From positions 1-6,714 of the forward strand of contig JABMQX010000532.1 in NCBI GenBank assembly GCA_013203085.1: 6,714 nucleotides of DNA. The letters are read 5' to 3'. Origin of the DNA: a bacterium. Lineage in GTDB: Bacteria; Auribacterota; JABMQX01. A program made the translations under genes and the position numbers. The notes under the pieces were generated by a model that saw only the letters and a list, made by a program, of their open reading frames with translations, was not told the origin of the DNA and ran no database searches. This document shows, piece after piece, positions 1 to 5,769 of the stretch (position 1 is its first letter; every line of letters starts with the position of its first letter).

Positions 1-633
1 GGTTACCTTCTCTTCACCGTCAAGAGAGTGGGCGTGGTCACGTCCGACCTGCACAATTCCGAGGAAGGGAGAGTCATCGGCGTCAGAGGTCCCTTCGGGA
101 AATCGTATCCTCTCGACGAAATGGAGGGGAAAAACGTCCTCATCGTCGGCGGCGGGTTCGCCTTCACGACCCTGCGGAGCGCCATCCGCTACCTCCTCGC
201 TCCCGAGAACCGTGGACGCATCGAGAACCTCATCTGCATCTACGGCGCGAGAAGTCCCAGAGAGCTGATTTACAAAGATGAGCTGAAGGAGTGGGAGGAC
301 CGAGACGATATCGAGATGTACGTCACCGTTGACAAGGGAGACGAATCCTGGACCGGCAGGGAGGGTTTCGTGCCGACCGTCCTCAAACAGGTCGCCCCTT
401 CCTCCGAGAACGCCATCTGCCTCCTTTGCGGCCCGCCGATCATGCTGAAATTCACCTTCCCCGTCCTCGAAGAGCTCGGCTTCCAGCCGGAGAACATCGT
501 CGTTTCCCTCGAAATGCGGATGAAGTGCGGGATCGGAAAATGCGGCCGCTGCAACATCGGCAGCCTCTACGTCTGCAAGGACGGCCCCGTCTTCACCTAC
601 AAACAACTCCAATCCCTGCCCGCCGAGTATTGA
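1..633 (+). CDS. FAD/NAD(P)-binding oxidoreductase subunit, sulfhydrogenase-gamma / AsrB-like, 5'-partial
   Basis: The frame is open from base 1, so the true start lies upstream; 210 residues are visible and, by comparison with the family, roughly 60-80 N-terminal residues of the flavin domain are missing. Seen: the end of the FAD domain with RGPFG (29-33), the nucleotide-binding domain beginning KNVLIVGGG (44-52), a CGPPIM motif (143-148) typical of NAD(P)H-binding ferredoxin-reductase folds, and a C-terminal cysteine cluster C176-x4-C181-x2-C184-x7-C192 expected to bind an iron-sulfur cluster, as in PyrK-type subunits. Family knowledge: such cytoplasmic subunits pass electrons between NAD(P)H, flavin and iron-sulfur partners in sulfhydrogenases, sulfite reductases or hydrogenase/Hdr complexes. 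Which complex this serves cannot be told because its upstream neighbours are outside the window. The glycine-rich loop reads GGGFAFTTLRS rather than the commoner GGIGLAPLRS. A GTG at base 28 is an internal codon, not a start. The stop is TGA at 631-633. Confidence 0.88.
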   Translation, partial: GYLLFTVKRVGVVTSDLHNSEEGRVIGVRGPFGKSYPLDEMEGKNVLIVGGGFAFTTLRSAIRYLLAPENRGRIENLICIYGARSPRELIYKDELKEWEDRDDIEMYVTVDKGDESWTGREGFVPTVLKQVAPSSENAICLLCGPPIMLKFTFPVLEELGFQPENIVVSLEMRMKCGIGKCGRCNIGSLYVCKDGPVFTYKQLQSLPAEY

Positions 634-648
634 TGAAACGACCATCTG

Positions 649-664
649 CGCTGCTCATGCAGTG
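649..664. terminator. small hairpin between convergent genes
   Basis: CGCTGC and GCAGTG (649-654 and 659-664) can pair through five Watson-Crick pairs and one wobble around a TCAT loop. The hairpin encloses the stop codon of the minus-strand OLD-like gene and lies just after the stop of the plus-strand gene. It could act in both directions, but neither side has a T-run, so its role as a terminator is a weak inference. Confidence 0.22.
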
Positions 665-2427
665 TTCGAATCATAATCCCTTCGGGCTGCTAACTCTGCG
701 ATCGCGTCCAATTTCGCCCGCACGTCCGGATGAATCTCATCCTGTTTCATCACCGCGGCCAGACGGTAGAACTTACTCTTTGGCATGAGATTGTATTCTT
801 TGATGAGCCCATAAAAGTTCCTAAAAAAAGGGTCAAGAACGACCTCGCTCATTTTGGTCCCCCGGAGGAAGGGTATGTCCTTCAGCGGGTCAGTGAACAC
901 GTCGCGAAGAATGTATTTCTTGAGGAGTCTGGGCACTTCTTTTAGTTCCTGATCTACAAACATGTCGGGTCCGGTCGAATCTTCCGGAAGCCCCCGTGTT
1001 TTCCTCAGCTCCGCTTCGCAGAACCGCTGGATGGCGGACGGAACAATAAGGTAGTTCTCTATCTCCTGCCGATCCCACATAAGCTCAACCAAATCGCTTT
1101 TTTCGTGAAGACCTATGTTAGTCCTGTCGATCAACAACAATCCCTTCAGGGACGGATAGGCTTCCCGAAGGCCGAAAAAGTGTTCCCTCGCCTTCGCGGG
1201 CACGTTGCCAACGTAAACCGCAAACGGAGAACTCAGGAACCTAACAGCCCTATGTCCCAAGACCTGCGCCCACTCACGAAGTATATCCACATCCGTGTAA
1301 TCCTCCACGTAGAGAACGCAGCCACATTGTTCCGCCAATAGATAGTCCTTGCTATGAATTTCCGAGAGGGACTTTCGGACCTGCGATTTCTGCTGACTGC
1401 TTATCAACATATGCGGCGTCGATCCCAAGAAAGCGACGATATGATCGTGCGGTGTTTCGTCCAAGATCACTTCTGAGTGCGTTGCCACGATCAGTTGGGC
1501 GTCGCGCTCCGCGGCCAGATCCGTCAGTAACCTGTAAATGTCTCGCTGCCGGATGATCTCCAGATGGGCGTCTGGCTCATCAAGCAGAAGCACCGACCCA
1601 CTCCGAGCGTACAGGAAGGCCAACAGGAGAGTGACCTGATGAAACCCGCTCCCTCCATTCGCCAGATCGAGCTTCGGGTGCGGATTGCGGCCGTCAGGAC
1701 GAGGCAAACCGTTCCTGTACTGAACAACGATTTCGGCCGTACTGGGAATGAATTGGGGGCGCAGCAGTTCGACCTGGAAGAAATCTGCCACACGCTTCTT
1801 GAGCTCTCCCCAATCTTCTGGCTTTCCTGTTTCTGCAACGTTATAGAGTAAGTTGCGGATTACATCGCCGGCGCGCCCTTCTCCGATCCGCACATTGAGC
1901 GAACCCTCCTCGAGCTTCTCTTCTTCCCGCCGAAGCCCCGCCAACGGGGGCAGGTGGACGATGGTAAGGTCCCGCACCTCTTCCGGTATGCTCATGCGCT
2001 CGTCGCTTTTCGGGGCCACGCGCATGGGCCGGCAATAGAGCATCTCTGGTCCCTGGTATTCCAGCTCCATTCCAAACTTCCAGTCGTTCCCGCGGGTGAC
2101 ACCCTCGACAAGGATCTCAACCAGAAGCTTCCGATTCCCCGCGCTCATGACGTTGCAGTCGTTCCAGAGGAGTCGCATTTCGCGCGTCGGTGCAACGGTC
2201 AGCTCGCGGCGGGTGATGGGGACGCCGGTGCGCATCTTGGCCTTGCTTTTGGGGTTGTCGCCTCGCTTCTCCCTCCACCTATTCAGAGCGAGTTGCCACA
2301 TTGTGAGAGCCTGGATAGCCGTTGTCTTGCCGGAATTGTTTGGCCCGGCGAGAACAATCCGCTCGCCCAAGGGGATCGTAGCCTCCTTCAGGAATTTGAA
2401 ATTCCGCACGGTTACGCTGGTAATCAC
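655..2427 (-). CDS. OLD-like ATPase with C-terminal TOPRIM domain (putative ATP-dependent nuclease)
   Basis: This 590-residue cytoplasmic protein has an SMC/ABC-type ATPase domain followed by a TOPRIM-like domain, the layout of OLD-family nucleases. Seen: Walker A GPNNSGKTT (28-36), ABC-signature-like NGGSGFHQ (257-264), Walker B VLLLDEPDAHL (279-289), switch histidine ATHS (315-318), then VEDYTD (374-379) as the TOPRIM glutamate motif, LLLIDRTN (430-437) at the aspartate motif, and EIENYL (455-460). The expected DxD reads D434-R-T436, so the second acidic residue is missing. The start is GTG at 2427, set by a near-perfect Shine-Dalgarno site 7 nt upstream. The gene is monocistronic in this window: there is no UvrD-like helicase of the Gabija type and no HNH partner of the Septu type next to it. 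That suits a class 1, stand-alone OLD. Family members act in phage defence or DNA processing; the target here is unknown. The protein looks intact, with no frameshift. Confidence 0.87.
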   Translation of the reverse strand: MITSVTVRNFKFLKEATIPLGERIVLAGPNNSGKTTAIQALTMWQLALNRWREKRGDNPKSKAKMRTGVPITRRELTVAPTREMRLLWNDCNVMSAGNRKLLVEILVEGVTRGNDWKFGMELEYQGPEMLYCRPMRVAPKSDERMSIPEEVRDLTIVHLPPLAGLRREEEKLEEGSLNVRIGEGRAGDVIRNLLYNVAETGKPEDWGELKKRVADFFQVELLRPQFIPSTAEIVVQYRNGLPRPDGRNPHPKLDLANGGSGFHQVTLLLAFLYARSGSVLLLDEPDAHLEIIRQRDIYRLLTDLAAERDAQLIVATHSEVILDETPHDHIVAFLGSTPHMLISSQQKSQVRKSLSEIHSKDYLLAEQCGCVLYVEDYTDVDILREWAQVLGHRAVRFLSSPFAVYVGNVPAKAREHFFGLREAYPSLKGLLLIDRTNIGLHEKSDLVELMWDRQEIENYLIVPSAIQRFCEAELRKTRGLPEDSTGPDMFVDQELKEVPRLLKKYILRDVFTDPLKDIPFLRGTKMSEVVLDPFFRNFYGLIKEYNLMPKSKFYRLAAVMKQDEIHPDVRAKLDAIAELAARRDYDSNTA

Positions 2428-2434
2428 GGGATTT

Positions 2435-2442
2435 TCACCTCC
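2435..2442 (-). promoter_or_regulatory. strong Shine-Dalgarno site fixing a GTG start
   Basis: The minus strand reads GGAGGTGA, then 7 nt, then GTG at 2427. This is an almost full match to the anti-Shine-Dalgarno sequence at a good distance. It decides the GTG start of the OLD-like gene over any upstream or internal ATG. The N terminus from this start (MITSVTVRNF) matches the usual beta-strand opening of SMC/OLD ATPases. Confidence 0.8.
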
Positions 2443-2464
2443 ACGCTCATTTTTGCATCACACT

Positions 2465-2570
2465 CCCATACACCCCCTGTCTCCGCCATAGCAGCCTTTG
2501 TACTGTGCTTCGGACGCCGGGGTGGGCCCTTCGCTCGTTGTTTTCGGCCTTCGCTGCCTCCGTGTATGGG
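2465..2570 (-). other. foldback element in the predicted 5' leader of the OLD-like gene
   Basis: CCCATACAC at 2465-2473 and GTGTATGGG at 2562-2570 are perfect 9-bp inverted repeats 106 bp apart end to end. Inside them, on the minus strand, GCAGC and GCTGC can pair next, and a GGCC...GGCC pair lies within that. The minus strand also carries near-repeats GCGAAGGCC and GCGAAGGGCC. The predicted transcription start of the OLD-like gene lies just upstream of the outer arm, and the ribosome binding site is about 22 nt beyond the inner end, so the mRNA leader would be mostly this structure. It may be a regulatory leader, a small structured RNA, or a short MITE/REP-like repeat that has landed in the leader. 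The inverted repeats are certain; the function is not known. Confidence 0.45.
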
Positions 2571-2581
2571 CCGACTAAACG

Positions 2582-2611
2582 AGTATTCTTTGGCTGACCG
2601 CGATGTGTCAA
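2582..2611 (-). promoter_or_regulatory. predicted sigma70 promoter of the OLD-like gene
   Basis: On the minus strand a perfect -35 box TTGACA (2606-2611) is followed after 18 bp by AATACT (2582-2587), a 4/6 match to the -10 consensus. Initiation near 2575 would give a leader of about 150 nt before the GTG at 2427. No other gene lies between, so this probably drives the OLD-like gene alone. Confidence 0.5.
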
Positions 2612-2824
2612 GGCCATTTTCCGAGAGCGCTGATGGCGGCACACTACGTAGGGGGCGTTCGCAGGCCCCGCCGACGGAGAAGCTGCAGTATGGCCGTGCT
2701 TCGCCGCGCCCCGATTCGCCAGATATATGGTGATTCTGTCCGCAACATGGGGCATTTTGTCCAGCCTAAGTCGCTGGTATAGAGGCGGAAACAAATTGCC
2801 CTCTAAACCCGAAAACGGTCTGAA

Positions 2825-2875
2825 ATTCCAGTATTTTCCTGTACTTTCTTGACGAGAGGGCATACTGGAATGCCC
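2825..2875. repeat. overlapping, mutually exclusive hairpins
   Basis: ATTCCAGTAT (2825-2834) is perfectly complementary to ATACTGGAAT (2862-2871), a 10-bp stem around 27 nt. The right arm of that stem also lies inside a second hairpin, GGGCAT (2858-2863), loop ACTGGA, ATGCCC (2870-2875). Both cannot form at once. There is no T-run on either strand. The element could be a transposon-end relic, an operator, or part of a structured RNA. Confidence 0.4.
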
Positions 2876-2895
2876 CTTATGATGCACAAGAGACT

Positions 2896-2923
2896 AACCG
2901 CAGAGCAGGCAGAGACCGCAGAG
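2896..2923. repeat. lone degenerate CGCAG-type repeat arm
   Basis: The sequence begins AACCGCAGAG and continues with spaced GCAGAG and CGCAGAG blocks, resembling the left arms of the array at 3021-3264 (for example CGCAGAGGGA at 3140-3149). No matching right arm with GCGGTT follows nearby, so this looks like a truncated or half copy. A weak 5-bp CCCCG/CGGGG hairpin (2934-2950) follows it. Confidence 0.45.
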
Positions 2924-3020
2924 GAATAGCGGCCCCCGTTTCGACCGGGGCGTCCGGTATACGCTTTCCTTCATGTTTTGACACGATTGCCTCATATTGC
3001 TTGCCATTTGTTAATGCTAA

Positions 3021-3264
3021 AACCGCACTTAAACGCAGTCGAACACGGTTCAATCTGTGTGAATCAGCGTGCATCAGCGGTTCAGTTTTTCTCAAAGGCC
3101 GTTGAAAACCGCAGATTAACGCAGATGGACGCAGAAAGTCGCAGAGGGACGGGGTTGAATCTTTATGCATCAGCGTGCATCAGCGGTTCAGTTTTTCTCA
3201 GAGGCCGTTGAAAACCGCAGATAGACGCGGTTCAGTCTGTGTGAATCAGCGTGCATCAGCGGTT
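3021..3264. repeat. three-copy hairpin repeat array built from 10-bp units
   Basis: Copies lie at 3021-3082, 3107-3188 and 3213-3264. Each starts AACCGC, ends GCGGTT and is an imperfect inverted repeat. All three share the 20-nt right end ATCAGCGTGCATCAGCGGTT. Copies 1-2 and 2-3 are joined by a 24-nt linker starting CAGTTTTTCTCA and identical except for one A/G difference (3083-3106 and 3189-3212), so whole hairpin-plus-linker units were duplicated. In copy 2 the left arm is four consecutive 10-bp units, with CGCAG at 3110, 3120, 3130 and 3140, and the right arms also step by 10 (TCAGCG at 3064 and 3074). Copies differ in length by loss or gain of arm units. From general knowledge, similar CGCAGATTAA-type repeats are dispersed in many environmental bacterial genomes. 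They are not a CRISPR: the copies are hairpins of unequal length without unique spacers. Confidence 0.75.
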
Positions 3265-3282
3265 TCCCGGCTTCCTGCAGCT

Positions 3283-3302
3283 CGCGAAAGCGACGTTTCG
3301 CG
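3283..3302 (-). terminator. stem-loop directly after the aminotransferase stop
   Basis: CGCGAAA (3283-3289) and TTTCGCG (3296-3302) form a perfect 7-bp stem with a 6-nt loop, extendable by one wobble pair, starting one base after the TAA of the aminotransferase. The transcript lacks a following U-run, so it may be a 3'-end protecting stem or a factor-assisted terminator rather than a classic intrinsic one. Confidence 0.45.
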
Positions 3303-3303
3303 G

Positions 3304-4605
3304 TTATTCCAGGTCCTTGATACCCTGGTAAATCGTGTCGAAGACCTCCTCGATCTGGTCCACCTCTAAGCATGAAAAGGCGATCCGCAGATCCTCTTTT
3401 CCCATGGAGATTACACCAAGCCCGTATTCTGAGAGGAGGTGCTTCCGCAGGGATTCGGCTTCGACGGTCTTGAGCCGGATGCACATGAAATAGCCGGAGT
3501 TGAAAGGATAAACGGAGAAGGCGTCCGCATATTTCGGGTCTTTCAAGACCTCCTTGATCTTGAGACAGCGCGCTTTGAGAGCCTCGAATTTCTGGCGTTT
3601 CTCTTCGGGGAAAGACGGTGATTCGAGAGCCTTGTAAACGATGGATTGTGAAGGGTGGGGGCTGTTGGAAATGCCTGACCTGATGGCGCCGAGAGTCTTT
3701 TTCTCCAGCGCCTCGAACAGAGCGGGATCGTTCTCGGCATCGCCCGGTCCGTAGGTCAGGAAACCGATGCGAAATCCCCACACGAATTCTTCTTTCGTCG
3801 CACCATCCAGCTTGATGGCGAGAACTCGTTTGTGCAGGTTCGCAAAATAGCCGAAAGGCGATTCCTCCAAACGCCTCTCCTCATACACGAGGCCGAAATA
3901 GGCGTCATCGCTCACCGCCACGATATTGCAGCCCGCGTCCGCGGCTGTGAGAATCGCCTCAGCAATCCCTTCCGCTTCCTCCGCCGTCGGCATGTAGCCC
4001 GTGGGATTGCTCGGGAAGTTCAGCAGAATGACGAGCTTCTCTCGCTGCTTTGCCTCCTCGGTGATGAACTCCCCAAATCCTTTCACGTTGAATCCCTCGC
4101 CGTCGTAAAAGGGAAAGGTGCGGATGGTCGCGCCGTGTCTGACCGCATAGGTGAGCTTGTAGTTGCCCCACATTTTGTCGGGGATGATGATGGCGTCTCG
4201 TTCGTCTAAGAATAAGTCCCCGACGAGGCTCAGGCCGTGAGTTATGCCGCTGGTGACGATTGGCACGCCGAAATCCCTGTTTGCCAGGAGCGGATTCTCC
4301 GCCACCATTTTCTCTCGCCATTTTTTTCGCAGTTCCGGTTTGCCGAAAGTGGAATAGGGGAAAATCTCCGCTGGCGTGAGTCCACTGAAATGGGCAGCGA
4401 TGCAGGGAAGATACATCGGCCCGCCGCCTTCCAGAGCTGTGCCTATGGTGGCGTTGAACTTGTGGGCGCTTTTCTTAGCCTCGGCGCTCTGGGCTAAAAT
4501 CCCTTTCGGGAAATATAGCCTTTTGCCGAGGGCGGAAAGCATCTCGAGGATGTGAGGGTTCAAGGTCTCGATTGTCCGGTTCAATTCTTCTGCCAATGGG
4601 TTCAT
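3304..4605 (-). CDS. PLP-dependent aminotransferase, class I/II (aspartate/aromatic type)
   Basis: This 433-residue fold-type I cytoplasmic enzyme moves an amino group between an amino acid and a 2-oxo acid using pyridoxal phosphate. Seen, numbered from the ATG at 4605: NATIG (51-55) in the N-terminal part; N196 in NFPSNPTG; D233 and Y236 in DDAYFG, which contact the PLP ring; the Schiff-base lysine K271 in DGATKE; R279 eight residues later (FVWGFR), as in aspartate aminotransferase; and R407 in LRIAF, at the place of the substrate-carboxylate arginine. All key residues are present, so it should be active. The exact substrate cannot be read from sequence. I chose the ATG because GGGAG lies 8 nt upstream; a GTG at 4632 in the same frame would add nine residues but has a purine tract abutting it and so is badly spaced. 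The gene has its own promoter, lies 221 bp from the kinase, and probably forms a single-gene unit. Confidence 0.9.
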   Translation of the reverse strand: MNPLAEELNRTIETLNPHILEMLSALGKRLYFPKGILAQSAEAKKSAHKFNATIGTALEGGGPMYLPCIAAHFSGLTPAEIFPYSTFGKPELRKKWREKMVAENPLLANRDFGVPIVTSGITHGLSLVGDLFLDERDAIIIPDKMWGNYKLTYAVRHGATIRTFPFYDGEGFNVKGFGEFITEEAKQREKLVILLNFPSNPTGYMPTAEEAEGIAEAILTAADAGCNIVAVSDDAYFGLVYEERRLEESPFGYFANLHKRVLAIKLDGATKEEFVWGFRIGFLTYGPGDAENDPALFEALEKKTLGAIRSGISNSPHPSQSIVYKALESPSFPEEKRQKFEALKARCLKIKEVLKDPKYADAFSVYPFNSGYFMCIRLKTVEAESLRKHLLSEYGLGVISMGKEDLRIAFSCLEVDQIEEVFDTIYQGIKDLE

Positions 4606-4613
4606 AGTCTTTT

Positions 4614-4618
4614 CTCCC
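4614..4618 (-). promoter_or_regulatory. ribosome binding site choosing the aminotransferase ATG
   Basis: GGGAG on the minus strand lies 8 nt before the ATG at 4605. This spacing favours that ATG over the in-frame GTG at 4632, whose nearest purine tract abuts the start codon. Confidence 0.55.
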
Positions 4619-4700
4619 GATGAGATTTTCACCTTTCCGGTTTTGTAGCAAGGCGACCGAGAAACGAGTCTAATCGCAGCCCGGTCGTAAATGGCACGGC

Positions 4701-4730
4701 ATCTTAGTGGCCCTAGTCTCCTTCTGTCAA
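4701..4730 (-). promoter_or_regulatory. predicted sigma70 promoter of the aminotransferase
   Basis: The minus strand shows a perfect TTGACA (4725-4730), then 18 bp, then TAAGAT (4701-4706), a 4/6 match to the -10 consensus. The start of transcription would be near 4694, giving a leader of about 90 nt before the ATG at 4605. The -35 box and 18-bp spacing are the same as in the promoter of the OLD-like gene. Confidence 0.55.
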
Positions 4731-4741
4731 GGCATTCTTAC

Positions 4742-4754
4742 CCACAGCGTGTGG
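4742..4754. promoter_or_regulatory. short palindrome upstream of the aminotransferase promoter
   Basis: CCACA-GCG-TGTGG is a perfect 5-bp inverted repeat with a 3-nt centre, 11 bp upstream of the -35 box on the minus strand. Its place suits an operator or activator site, or a small 3' stem of the kinase transcript. A palindrome this short can occur by chance. Confidence 0.25.
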
Positions 4755-4826
4755 CGGGGTTTGAGTGCCAAAATGAGCCAGTGGCAGATGCCAAGGCCAG
4801 ATGCGGCAAGGTGCGGGGAATTGGCT

Positions 4827-5753
4827 CTATACGGGATATCGCTTCATTATTTCCGGCATTGGTTTGATGCCGGAGGCGCCTCTCGCGGATACACATGCCG
4901 CGCCAACGGCATTTGCAAACCGGCAAGCCCTTTTTAAGTCCCATCCCTTGACCACTCCTGCGATGAATCCCGCCACGAAACAATCACCTGCACCGAGTGT
5001 GTCCACGACCCTGTCAACTTTGAACGCTGGGACGAAGAACTCGCCGTGAGGGGTTCGGGCGAAGCAGCCGTCGGCGCCAAGTTTGATGACCACGGTAGCG
5101 ATCCCGTAATCTTGAAACACGTCGGCAATTTCGGATGGTTCGCGCTTTTCGGTCAGCATCTGCGCTTCCTGAAGACTGGGCACAAATATGTCAAGATGAT
5201 TGAGGCACGGCTCCACAAGTTGCATCCATCGCCCCTCGGCATCCCACGCGGTGTCGAGTATGGTTTTCACGCCCATTTTTCTCGCTCTGGCCAAAACGCG
5301 CGACATCGGTTCTCCATCCAATCCGGGCACAAGGAAAGCGGCGGCAATATGCAGTATCTTCGCGGTCTGAATGGTGTCGTAGTTGATATCGTCTTCCGAT
5401 ATTTTCGCATTCCCGCCGGAGTAGTGTAAGAATGAACGCTCTCCGTCCGGACTGACAAGAACCACTGTCGAGGAAGTATCAACGGAAGGATCGCGGACCA
5501 TGGCGGAGGTGTCCAGGTTTGCATCGTTCATTACCTTAATAAGGAAATCACCGAACGTGTCGCATCCCACCTTTCCTATAACGGCAGTATTGATGCCGAG
5601 TTTGCCGAGGGCGATGGCGGTGTTGCAGGCACAACCGCCGTTGTGGAGCGTAATATGGTCAACAAATATTGCTTTTCCTTTTTCTGGCATGGATACGACC
5701 GGGGTTACCACGACATCCGCCGTGAATTGGCCAAGACAGACAACATCGGACAT
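4827..5753 (-). CDS. PfkB/ribokinase-family carbohydrate kinase
   Basis: This 308-residue cytoplasmic kinase should transfer phosphate from ATP to a sugar or sugar-like alcohol. Seen, numbered from the ATG at 5753: the first PfkB signature NGGCACNTAIALGKLG (38-53) with the substrate-side GG and N44; the KLGADG strand-turn (224-229); and the second signature DTLGAGDCFVAGF with catalytic base D257 in GAGD and its anion-hole glycines. The length is normal for the family. The start is the ATG at 5753, preceded by GAGGAG (5764-5769) 10 nt upstream. A TTG at 5801 would add 16 residues (ENRKDPALK...) that are not typical and has no ribosome binding site. The sugar ABC permease 211 bp upstream on the same strand suggests this kinase phosphorylates the imported sugar, so it may be ribokinase-like, but the substrate is not readable from sequence. 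The intervening 211 bp contain no gene and no promoter I trust. Confidence 0.9.
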   Translation of the reverse strand: MSDVVCLGQFTADVVVTPVVSMPEKGKAIFVDHITLHNGGCACNTAIALGKLGINTAVIGKVGCDTFGDFLIKVMNDANLDTSAMVRDPSVDTSSTVVLVSPDGERSFLHYSGGNAKISEDDINYDTIQTAKILHIAAAFLVPGLDGEPMSRVLARARKMGVKTILDTAWDAEGRWMQLVEPCLNHLDIFVPSLQEAQMLTEKREPSEIADVFQDYGIATVVIKLGADGCFARTPHGEFFVPAFKVDRVVDTLGAGDCFVAGFIAGVVKGWDLKRACRFANAVGAACVSARGASGIKPMPEIMKRYPV

Positions 5754-5763
5754 ATTCTTCAGG

Positions 5764-5769
5764 CTCCTC
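5764..5769 (-). promoter_or_regulatory. ribosome binding site choosing the kinase ATG
   Basis: GAGGAG on the minus strand precedes the ATG at 5753 by 10 nt, slightly long but acceptable. It favours this ATG over the in-frame TTG at 5801, which has no purine-rich tract at a suitable distance. Confidence 0.5.

Larger units (their letters stand above)
2428..3303. other. long non-coding, repeat- and hairpin-rich intergenic region
   Basis: This stretch of about 880 bp separates the aminotransferase stop from the OLD-like start and holds no gene I can support. From right to left it contains a hairpin just after the aminotransferase stop, a three-copy CGCAG repeat array (3021-3264), a lone degenerate repeat arm (2896-2923), a pair of competing hairpins (2825-2875), smaller inverted repeats (CCAGC/GCTGG at 2761-2777, TAGAGG/CCTCTA at 2780-2805, GGGGC/GCCCC at 2652-2669), a promoter (2582-2611) and a foldback in the OLD leader (2465-2570). 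A minus-strand open frame runs from a GTG at 2887 to 2447, but its product is rich in Arg, His, Pro and Ala, matches no domain I know, and covers the promoter and hairpins. I regard it as non-coding. Confidence 0.6.

Noticed and set aside
2424..2642. 72-codon minus-strand frame whose TGA overlaps the GTG of the OLD-like gene, suggesting translational coupling
   Set aside because: The product has no recognisable features and the frame runs through the promoter and foldback; the overlap is explained by the Shine-Dalgarno region alone.
1954..2733. Long plus-strand open frame of 259 codons
   Set aside because: It lies antisense to the N-terminal half of the well-supported OLD-like gene and runs on through its promoter; its product has no domain features.
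2447..2887. 146-codon minus-strand open frame ending 20 bp before the OLD-like start
   Set aside because: It starts at a GTG without a good ribosome binding site, encodes an Arg/His/Pro-rich product with no domain I recognise, and overlaps the predicted promoter and several inverted repeats. It is kept only as a finding about a possible repeat element.
3021..3264. CRISPR array
   Set aside because: The repeated units are imperfect hairpins of unequal length (62, 82 and 52 nt) joined by near-identical linkers; there are no unique spacers and no cas genes.
3188..3781. Minus-strand open frame of 197 codons overlapping the aminotransferase end and the repeats
   Set aside because: It is a shadow in another frame of the aminotransferase, Arg/Pro-rich, and its end lies in the repeat array.
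4633..4826. Intrinsic terminator after the kinase
   Set aside because: TGCCA/TGGCA and CCACA/TGTGG pairings exist on the minus strand but loops are large or stems short, and no T-run follows any of them.
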